NCBI GenBank assembly: GCA_036897625.1
Contig: JAYMTA010000864.1
Location: forward strand, 1 to 23,516
Direction of reading: 5' to 3'
From: Pelargonium cotyledonis
Lineage: Eukaryota; Streptophyta; Magnoliopsida; Geraniales; Geraniaceae
DNA: 23,516 bases
Position numbers and translations under genes: made by a program. The notes below the pieces were generated by a model that saw nothing but the letters and a program-made list of their open reading frames with translations, ran no database searches and had not been told where the DNA came from. Positions 8,985 to 19,400 of this stretch are shown here, in pieces. How positions within the stretch are numbered: the stretch's first letter is position 1; the number at the start of each line of letters is the position of its first letter.

Positions 8985-9459
8985 ATGGATTCATCATCTC
9001 AGGAAGGAGCTAGAGTTGGAGCTGGAGGACCTCTCTGTTTCTATGGGAAGCATCGCTTGGCCGCTGCGGTTTCTCTTCTTCATAACCAGATTGAATTTAT
9101 CCAGAAAGAGATTGATCAACTTGACACCACACCTCAATCTTCAATTGTCTGCTCCGCGTAAGCCTGTATGCTCTACAATACCATCCGTGGAAACAAACAC
9201 ATTCGTCGGTCGGTTTTACAAATGTATGTTTTGCTTTTTCTTCTTTCGCAGGCTCGTTGCAGCTGTTGAATCCGTTCCCGATCCTCTGCTCCCAGCACCG
9301 CTCGTGTAAGCAAATCTACATATTTCTCGTTCAATACAATTTTTCTCGGATGGAGTTGCTTATGTATTTTTCCGGTTGTGCAGGACTGCTAATGCCAATT
9401 GGGATCGGTGGTTCAAAGGAGCTCACAACTCAAGATCGGGTCACAAACGCTGGATCTAG
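8985..9459 (+). CDS. Heterotrimeric G-protein gamma subunit, type B (no prenylation motif)
   Basis: Three exons (8985-9157, 9252-9305, 9384-9459) join in phase to a 100-aa protein. It is the gamma partner of G-beta and anchors the dimer in G-alpha signalling at the plasma membrane. Visible family marks: GKHRLAAAVSLL at 21-32 begins the beta-binding coiled coil, which continues to about residue 47 (IEFIQKEIDQL at 36-46); DPLLP at 68-72; and WDRWF at 82-86. The C-terminus NSRSGHKRWI has no cysteine and no CaaX box. This matches plant type-B gammas such as rice RGG2, which also has a basic, Trp-containing end, and differs from type A (prenylated) and type C (long Cys-rich tail). The exon layout (coiled coil, DPLL exon, WDRWF exon) is as expected for plant gammas. 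The ATG at 8985 was chosen as the first in frame; the codon at 8961 is TTG. An AATAAA lies 81 bases after the stop. Confidence 0.9.
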
Positions 9460-9539
9460 CCATTCCTTGCTTCCTCTTTGTAATGTGATTTGTTATTTGT
9501 CTTGTACTTTCACACTCGAGGATCCATTCGCTAGTTTTG

Positions 9540-9545
9540 AATAAA
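9540..9545 (+). terminator. Polyadenylation signal candidate for the G-gamma gene
   Basis: Canonical AATAAA, 81 bases after the TAG stop at 9457-9459, followed by a T/G-rich stretch (GTGATCATTTGTTG). It would end the gamma transcript well before the convergent UBP26 stop at 10496. Confidence 0.45.
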
Positions 9546-10495
9546 CTGTGATCATTTGTTGCCGAAGATCCTGATAATTGAGAGAGACAAAGGAACACAA
9601 CATATATATAGCGACAAAAGAAACCAGGTACCATATATGCTTGAATTCAAACAAGAATGTCATAGGACCTAAATTTACACAAGTTTCACGGCACATCAAT
9701 CCCTTGTCAATGAGGGGTAGTAGTTTATCTTCAGTATAAATGCAAAAAAAAGGTCTAAATTACAAAATGAACCAGTCTTCTAAACTAAAGCACAAGCCCG
9801 TAACTTCTAAACTCCCCGCTACTGCTGCCAAATAACAAGGAAATTTTTATCAACATCAATCATAAGCCACCCAACAAGTTAATAATCTCAAATATATGGA
9901 ACATTCAATTGTACACCAAACTGCAATTCAGAAATAAATATACAAGTATCAACAATAAGATGTTTGTGGTACTAGAGCATGATGTAACTAAGTTCTTGTT
10001 CTAAAAACACGGTATTGATAAAAGCATTAGTCTGAGATGAAATCATGAATCACACTGAAGATCCTGCAATTTTTTACTTCAACACTACATTACTACGTAT
10101 TCCCCATAAACATTGACAACCATATTTATGGCAAGTTACTACGATCAAGTTAAAGATCAAGAAAGCAAATGAATATACAAAGAGATTGCTTTCTTGATTG
10201 CCACGCCTTCCTGACTGAGAATACATTCCCCAACAGTTGACTTGAACAAATATGGAAGATATGTCACTCCCAAGAAAGTTTCCAAATTTGCAAGCACAGA
10301 AAGCTAAAAATAAGAGCTAGATATGTGCAGAAACTAAATAATAAACACCTGATATGACAAGAATGGAACGAAAATAGTAAATGACACAAATTACCTCCAA
10401 AAAGTAGGTTGAACACTCAAAACTTTCCACTCCCAGCATCAATATGTACAAAAGTTGGATGTTACAAGCAAACAATGGCTAATGAAAGATGATTC
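9546..10495. other. Region between the convergent G-gamma and UBP26 genes, including the UBP26 3' UTR
   Basis: No protein or RNA gene is recognised. On the minus strand a possible 3' UTR intron of the protease gene can be drawn: donor GGAG|GTAATT at 10394 and acceptor AAATTGCAG ending at 10064, 331 bases long. The polyadenylation site of the protease gene is not evident. Confidence 0.4.
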
Positions 10496-13400
10496 CTAAA
10501 CAACTTGGGATGAGATATTTGCAGTCAAAAGTGTTCCACGAAACCCTTCCTCAGCTTGTTGAGCATCCATTTTTTTGTCAGAAAGCTCATCTAAAAACAT
10601 TGATATGATGCAAATTATTAGATAGTAATCTACTTTATGCTGAAGGCAATACTTCAAACAAACTTATGGCTTGGTAACATGGAAGGTTTAAAATGACTAC
10701 TAAATGTCCAGTACCCAGAAAATGGTGGTGAAGATATCTCTTCTAAAGTCTGAAAACACATTAATGCCAGTCCATATCTCCCTATACCATTATACCCATG
10801 ACATCCACTATGATATTCAAGACCATCACCACAATGAGCACGAAATCAAAAAGGCAGCAACAAGGTCTGTATTGGCAATGTAACAAAGAGAAAACTTGCT
10901 AAAAGCTGAGAGCAGAGGATTCAAAAAGAGCCTAACTGCTGACTAAGCTTCATATAAGAAAAAAAACAAGAAAAAGCTAAGTTACCAAGCACCATGACAC
11001 ATAATGGAGCTTATCAAGAGAACCCTAAAGTGTGAAAAATACTAAACCCTATAGGATACGCAGGATATTTTTTTATAACACATTCTTTTGTAGCCCGGTC
11101 TGTGCATGAATATCATGATTTGAGACTGCTACAATTAGACGTATCACTAGATTTATGGTGTCAATACAGTGAATATATTAATATTAATCCACAACTTGTT
11201 AGCATTGATCTTTACATTGATCTTTAAAAATACTTTCAGAATGAACATGGATATCGTGATTCGTGACTGCTACAATTAGAAGTATCACTGGATTTATGGT
11301 GTCAATACAGTGAATATATTAATATGAAATCTGTAAATCTTATTGTCAGAGACATCTATACGGAACTTGAGAAGAAGAACAAAAAAAAAAAAAAAAACCC
11401 TATTGACACAAAATTGGACTGGAAGAAAACAATTAATCCTGATTAAGGAAATAAAATAAGTTCTAACCAAAATATTATTCCCAACCGCTTATTCTGAAAT
11501 CACAAAGTTATTACCTGCAATATCTCGATTTTCATATATCTCTGAATCTTTCACCCAAAGCTTGTCTCCAGGGAATATATTCATATCTGCAAGAGTGGCA
11601 TATTCCTCATCAATTACCCTGGAACCTTTATGGAGTACCTGATTTTCCTTCACAACCTGCATATAACTGGTCAGTTATCCTTCGGAGCAAATGGAGAACA
11701 TTATTTACAATAGAGACATCAATGTACTGTCCAACAAGCCTTGTCATATAATAGCCACACCAAAAAATACTCTACATAAGCAAGAAATAAAGCATAGCAA
11801 TTTCTCAATGCAACAAAGAAACACAAGGAAAACAAAAAGATTCTCTCAACATCATGGATTAATCGTGAATACCACATAAACTTCTAGGAGAACAACAGAA
11901 ACACTCTAAACTTCTTCACCAATTAAAACACATCAATGACATCTACTTACTATAATGTGAGGTTCAAAACGATAACCAGATCCGAACCACAAAGAACTTG
12001 AATGAGTCAAGAAGTAATAATGACATAAACGGATAAGACATTATACCAGGCCTGTATAATGACAAGTGACAAATAAGAGAAAACATATACTAATTTTTCT
12101 TAAACGCATGCATGCATGTCTTACTAAAAGAATCAATGATAGGGGAAAAAAGGAGGAATGAAAAAAAGAATACACTGCAAAGCAAAATGAAACAAAATGT
12201 TCCATTACTACATATGAAAATTAAACTGAACTGATGAGGTGAAAACCAAATCCCAAACTGTAAAAAGATTAAAAGAATGAGTTACATATAAAAGTGGAAG
12301 TCAAACCCTACTAAATATGTTGGCCTTCTAGTATGGGTAGCACAATATCGGCACATTTAAAATTTAACACGATAGCGGACAGGTTATACATTAAAGAGCC
12401 CCTAATAGTGCACTTGTCGAGCACACAATAAAGGTAGATTCAATAAGAGTTGCAAATAAAGGTAGAAGTCAAACAGTTCTAAGTACTAACAATGTTGACC
12501 TTTAATATAGGAAGCACAAACCCTCATGTGTAGCCCAATTTCGAAATATTTAAAAATTTAACAGACGAAGTAGTAAACCTACCCCAAAGGATTCCCATAT
12601 CATCATCTTCAACTGGTATACCGAGGTCGATGCAGAAACTTTTAAATTCACTGTATTTCCATAATTTGTCTTCCGAGAACGCTTGGAAGTTCGACGATCT
12701 GAATCAATACCATTCTCAGCTGCTGTTAGAATTGACTTTGGAGCTTCCTTTCCACGAACAAAAAGCACAACTATATCCTCATTGCAGTAGTTAAGTTTAT
12801 GCATGAGCTCACAGCTCTCTCTTTCTCCAATGCAATCCTCACAAATCTGGCATACCCAAACCTCTACGTCAGAGACTAAAAGGTAAAATTGGTTTTTGAA
12901 ACATCCACATTGGAAAAATAAACAGCCTTGGAATCCAAACAATATTGAAGACAAGATAATATAGGTGAAGAAGAAAGAAAAATATTGTTTTTATGCTTGA
13001 TGGTTGCAGCTAGTTAGGCCAGTTTTATCAGCCATCATCTTGTACATAGAGACAGAATGGCTACTAAAATAGTTATTTAAATTTTAAAAAATGGATACAC
13101 TGTTTTCTGTTCTTCAGAAGATCTGATACGCAAATTCTAACTCAATCTAAGCATTGAACATCAATATCAAAATTCAACAGACGAATCGCCTCTGTTGCAC
13201 ATAAAGGGGATCTGGAAGTTGGATCATACCAGAGCTTCCTTTTTCATGCATTCAAAAATGTTGCTCATAAGAATCACTCCTTAAATGCTTCATCAATTTA
13301 ACAAGTCTAGAAAATATACTTCATCGTGTGGAAATCACATGGAAAAGGGTCCATTTTGGTGCTACCACTAATAGTTATGGAGAGGTTGGTTAGAATTGGA

Positions 13401-16400
13401 AAATGAAAAAAAAAAATGTTGAAGTCTTTAAAAGCCTGAAACAGTGGCGTGCTAGGCTGCCTAGTGCCTACAATAACTGCAGTATATATAACAAAATGTA
13501 CTTATCCACTACATCTAGTCTTGGCTTTGAAATTATTGTCATTGCTCAACTTTGAAGTACCAAAAAAACAAGAAAAATACCAGGCATACACAAAATAAGC
13601 CTAAAATTACCTCTGGACATGTCTTAATCACAGGTTCTCCAGATTCAGTCTCATCATGCACATCTTGAGAACTCACACCCTCCACACATATTGGCACCTC
13701 TTCACGCAGTCCAGCCAAATTGTTTTCCGCACTGTTAGTGAACTCAATGACAGCAGATATGCCGTTCTCCTCGGTGCCACCCCATTCTCGACAGAAGCAT
13801 TTCCAGTCATCTTCAGTAATAATAGTCAACCCATCTGTCTGAAACCCAAAAACATTGCAGATTAGGGAGGGGGTTATCTGAATCAGTGAATTCATTCACA
13901 TATTGATTTCTTCAGACATCTAATACTTTTTTTTTTTTTTTTTGAAGGTACAGACTTCTAGTACTTAATAAAACACTAACTAGAATGATACATTTAAGAT
14001 AAACTTACTGAAGAGGTCTTCTGAAAAATTGCACCACGTTTGTAAACCAGATCAAGAGGCCTTTCTAGTAGCCGCGAATGCTGGTGAACATTAAAATACA
14101 TGAAAGGCATTACAAATTTATTCTGAAGAGCCAAGTGGAGAGACAGGATAATCAAGAAAAAGGTGCCACAATAGGCATCAAGTCAAGAAAATTAATCACA
14201 ATTTATAACCTGATAAACCAAGGTCCATCTCATATGTTGGTTCGGAGCTTATTTAACTGTTAGTGTTATAACAGGAAATGGAGAGTCTATATCCCTAAAA
14301 TTTTATTATCTTATACTTGCATGAAAACCAACAATCAAAAAGAGCCAAGTGACACCAATTTTCCGCATAAAAAATATTATGCAGCAGTGCCAGATATCAA
14401 CCAAATAGAAATGTGCCAACCAATGTATTTCGAGGATACCTTTTCACATTTCAGCAAATCAATGACACCATCCAAAGTTTCAGGTTCAATAGATGAAGAT
14501 GCAATCTTTCCGCTTGCATTTATATAGTTTCTCCATGTTGAAAGCCATAAAGAGGGCACAAGATAGTACTTGCAAGATGAAGCAAGTTGTATACTTTTTC
14601 CAGAAGCCAATTTCTCATGGTTTTGACGCTGTTTTTGCTTCAAAGCTCTGCACCATGGTTAAGACAAGTTAAGCAACTCTGCCCTCAGATGACCACTAAC
14701 CACTGGTAAATGATCAACTCACCTTCGAGAATCCTCCAAGCATGCAACTTCTGAAAGCTCCTCACTACATTGGTCACATTGTTTGGAGTCTGAAGGAAAA
14801 GCTGAACAACCCAATTGGTCATCAGGTTTTACTGCAATGGCATCTTCATAGAAAAAGAGCCAGAGATCCTCAGGAATCAGTGATCGCTTTGCACCAGCGG
14901 CTTGCTCAGGAAAAAGTTGTCCATGAGGACATCTAATTGAATTCGTTGGTCCTGCGTCAGCTTCACATGGAGCATCAAGGATTTTTCTTTTACACCATTG
15001 TTGCAACCTACAAATTAAGGCATAATTATCAACAATTGTTGTGAACTACACACATAAAATTGACATTAATCTTTTGCAGCAGGTGAATTAATGTGTGCAT
15101 ATGCACTGTATTATAGAGAGAGAGAGAGAGAGAGAGAGATTAACTAGCTTAAAGAAAAAAACTATGACCAGCAACAATGGCCTGCAAGAAGGGCAAGTGA
15201 CCCATCAAAAACCAAAATGTTCTTATCACTTTCTAAGGCATGTGATATGTTCTAGCGAGAATAGTTACCCTGAATCTTTATAGAAGATAATACTCCCTCC
15301 GTCCCAAAATGAGTGGCTTGTTTCCATTTTTTGCAAAAATTAAGAATTACAAGATAATTTAGTGTCACTTTTTCCACCTACACCCCATGTGCACCCATGT
15401 GCAGATTTGCCCATGTGCATAAGTGATAAGGGTAATATAGGAAAAACAGTAATATAATAACATAAAAATAGAAACAAGAAACTCATTTTGGGACAAAAAA
15501 TTTAGACAAACAAGACACTCATTTAGAGACGGAAGGAGTAAAATTTAGTAGAATAAACACCGGAAAGCATTGGTAAGATTTACTATCTCACCATGTCTTG
15601 GATACATAGTATAGTCCATCTGGATATTTTCCCAAAAGTGCATTGTTTGCAATCTCCTTCATTAGTGTTCTTCGATCCCTATAGCTATCAGCAGAAGCCA
15701 CAGAACTTGCTCCATCAATAAGGCAAGTCATACAGTAATCATCATTTGCTAGTTTTGGCCCACCACCAAACTGGTATTCACATCCATTTGATAGAAAGAA
15801 AATTCATCAGCAATAACGACAAAACATAATATATGCAAAATGAAGACCAACACAAAGCTTTACATAAATCTTACACAACCACAACATGTTAGAAGAGAAG
15901 GACCCGCTCATCCAAAGTCAACAGAAACATGTAAGTCAACAAGGTCTGGAACAAACAAAGGATCATTGCATCACAAAAACATGAGGAACCCAACCCCTAT
16001 ATCTTTTGTGATGGTACAAAGGGGAAGTTTTAATATACACAGCATCTCACCATCCACTTCCTAGTACCTACCCATAATAGACCAGTATTGCAAAAAGACC
16101 AAACTTATGCATGATCTTTTTCTCCTAGCTCGAAACACTTGCAGCTAACATCATCACTAACTCTATCACAGGGATTAGACACCCTTGAAATTATTATGAA
16201 AGGCAAACAGAAATAAAAATGCAAAAGCAAGTGCTTGATTTCTTGGTGATGTGGAATACAAAGTTAGGAACCACAACAAAATCCACGTCATTTCCCAAAC
16301 AATATTGGGGTTGACTACATAAATCCTATAGCAAAACTCATTGGAATCTTCTGCTTGTATAGTGCACCTCTCCATCCTAACTAACGCTATCTCCTCCATT

Positions 16401-19400
16401 AAGTCATTCATTATCATATCTCTTCTGACCATTTCTCTCTTGCCCGGATAATTTCATTCCTAATCTTATCAACAACTATATGCCCAACCATTATCAATAA
16501 CCTTGAGCCAGATAAGGAACAACTCTGCAAAGGGACTGCCAATCTGAAAATATATGTGAAGAATCTCATAATACTTGATGCTATATTGACACCACATCCT
16601 TTTCTGGACGCATGATATGATGTCCTTACAGTAAATCCTCTCGGGAATGTCACTGGTTGCCAGCATATGGATCAACAGTTCAACTCCTTCAAATTATGAT
16701 CAATACCACAGGTTGTTTTCTCTCAAATGTCACAAAACTCTAGTACCTTTCCCATAGACTGTCACAATATCATCGAAAATGTTGTTTGTTCCATATAAAT
16801 AAATAAATAAAAGGATCAGCTAAAACGTAATAAACGATATAATGATCAGTCCTTGAAATATCATAAGAACACTTCAATGACTATTCCAAACTTCCAATTT
16901 ATTTCAAGTTGAGCTCACATGAACCATTATGCTAACTCTTTTCTTTATAACTTTCTTATTTAGCATCTATCAATTTAACTATACGGTATGTTCTTATATC
17001 CAAAAGTAAAATTTGCTAATGTAAGTGTTGTAATTGACTGGATCATGATGATCAATTAAACAAGTAAGCTATAAGTTAGTATAATAGCATTATAGCAAAA
17101 GAGATGCTCAAGTCCTAAATAGAAATTACTTTTGCCTTAAAAGTGGAATGTATGCCAAATATAATTTAGCTTTAAGTGTTGCATGTGAGCAAATAAGATG
17201 TGTTGTCAGTAACTAAATGGGGATACAATACTATTAAGATTTTATGCAGAATGACCAGATACCTTTGAGGATAACTTGGTCCAAGCTTTGGCTGACAATC
17301 GCTTCATAGAGCCAACCTTCGACACGGCAACTTTACCATGTGAGCATAGGATAGGTGTATTGTCAAGAGCACTGCAGGGAATTACAAAGTCAATAGGAAA
17401 TGGATATCAGTAAACCTAAGTTGAAGGCTCTGGGGTCGCTCCAAAAAGGCGAAACTCACACCCAAAGCTACAGGTGGAAGATTTAGACAGCATCAACTTA
17501 AATCAGAGAACCAAAAGGCGAGGCCTTGGGCAGGTAGGCCATCATATTAATCAGGAAGTCAGTGCAAATGTTCAATATAAATGTTGACAAGTGCCAAGAG
17601 CAACTTTACAAGCACAACATACAAGAGCACGGGGACAAACTTCAAATAACACAAAAACCAAGACATGTGAGAGAGTACTTACGGCGGAGAAATACTATCA
17701 GCCCACTGACGAAGCCAGTCTGTAGAAATCCAGTAATACGGTTCCTCTAGGGATTGAACAGGGGCTTCAGGAAGAACAAGTCGCACTTCATGTCTCCGTT
17801 CAGTTATCTGGTTCAACTTGCTTTCCCTCTCTATTTTGTATTGTTCACAAGCATTAAGATATGATGAATTCAGCTCTTTTATCTCTTCACAAAGATGAGA
17901 TGGAGGCGAAGTACCATCATATACAGAAGCCACAGTATCTTCAATTATCATATCACTGGCACCATAGACCTTACCCTTCTTGTTGTCATCCCTCGCATGC
18001 CTACGTTTATACATCAGCATGTATGCATTATTAGAAGAAAATGTCTCTGAGTGACTACTAATGCTAGATTCTGAAGCTTGTTGATTGACAGCATCTTTAT
18101 GATTTCCATTTGCAATGACATCCACTGGTCCAGAGCAAGAAGTTTTTACACCTGACTCAGTATTAACAGGTTTAGTACTGGAATTTGAAGATCCTTCCCC
18201 AAATGGATGACTACCTAAATTTGAGACATGCTCGTCATCAAACTTCCACCATTGCCCTGTATTATAATCCTTAATATGAGCTATGTAATGACCACTATTT
18301 ACAGCAGTTCCTTTGTGAATCAGCACAGCAGACAAGTCATAAATTAAGTCCAAATCAGAAGGATCAGACAATCTGTGCCGCATATCCAGTTCTCCAGGGA
18401 AACTAAATGCAGAAGTGATCTTCTTTTTTGTTGTAGTCTACTGACACAAGATCAATACATAGAAGAAAATTAAATTACAGAACTATGGGTCCAGTAAGAA
18501 ATAACAGCTTCACAGAAGCCATAAAAATGTGATTTCTCTTTGTTATACACAAACCGATACATAATAAAATTGAAGGGAAAAAAGGAGAGTACAATAAGTG
18601 GGAAACAAGGATTGTAACACTAATCTAAGCAATGGTATCTTCAAACAAGGAAAAGTTCTCCACAATAAGGAAAAAATATGGGGAAGGTCACAGCAGGGTT
18701 TTTATAAGACATTTGAGAAGAGCTGCAGAACTTGCTTTTCAGTATCCTTTTCTAGATAAAATCAGCCATCTAGGGTGATAGAATGAAAGATATTTATATC
18801 AAAAGCTACTTAAGCTTAGTAGAAAGGATCTATACTAAATATGTGGATTTCTAGCCAATCTTGACAAAATATCATGATGACTGTCACCTTACCTCCTAAC
18901 ACCTCTGAGACTTAATAAACAGGTTCCATAGAATTCCTCAAATATATAAATTGAATTTTGTACGCAATCAGGTTACACTGTGAACTGTTCTTATAATTAT
19001 CACACTTGGAACATTCTATAACCCACACATGAAAATAACACAAGAACTTTCATTGACCAATCTAAATGTCACTGAGCACAGATGAGTTAAAAATGAAAAT
19101 TATGCACAACTAACGCCAAAAAAATGTACAGAATAATAGCAAAGAATTTAGAAATGCAACAATACGCTAAAATATGTAATTGATTGATGTACCTTTGGGA
19201 CAAAAACACAGCGCTTAAGCTGGAAATTAAGGACATCAGGCAGTGTGCGCAACTTGATGCTGCGGGTAGCATCAACTCTAGTATCACATGACTCGCAAAA
19301 ATATTGATTCTCTCCATGAAGCTCCTCCACACTAAGATAATCATCTAGACTCTCATCTAAACTTTTTAAGCCCTTGATATTCAACTCCAGTTCATAAAAG

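Noticed and set aside
9257..9544. Continuous 95-residue frame across gamma exons 2 and 3
   Set aside because: It reads through an intron in the wrong frame; the spliced frame gives DPLLP and WDRWF, which it lacks.
11691..11879. 62-residue + strand frame opposite UBP26 intron 11
   Set aside because: Intronic, with no recognisable domain and a length expected by chance.
16175..16675. Minus-strand frames of 68-85 residues read as a gene nested in UBP26 intron 5
   Set aside because: Overlapping, frame-broken and start-less; better explained as a decayed LINE end.
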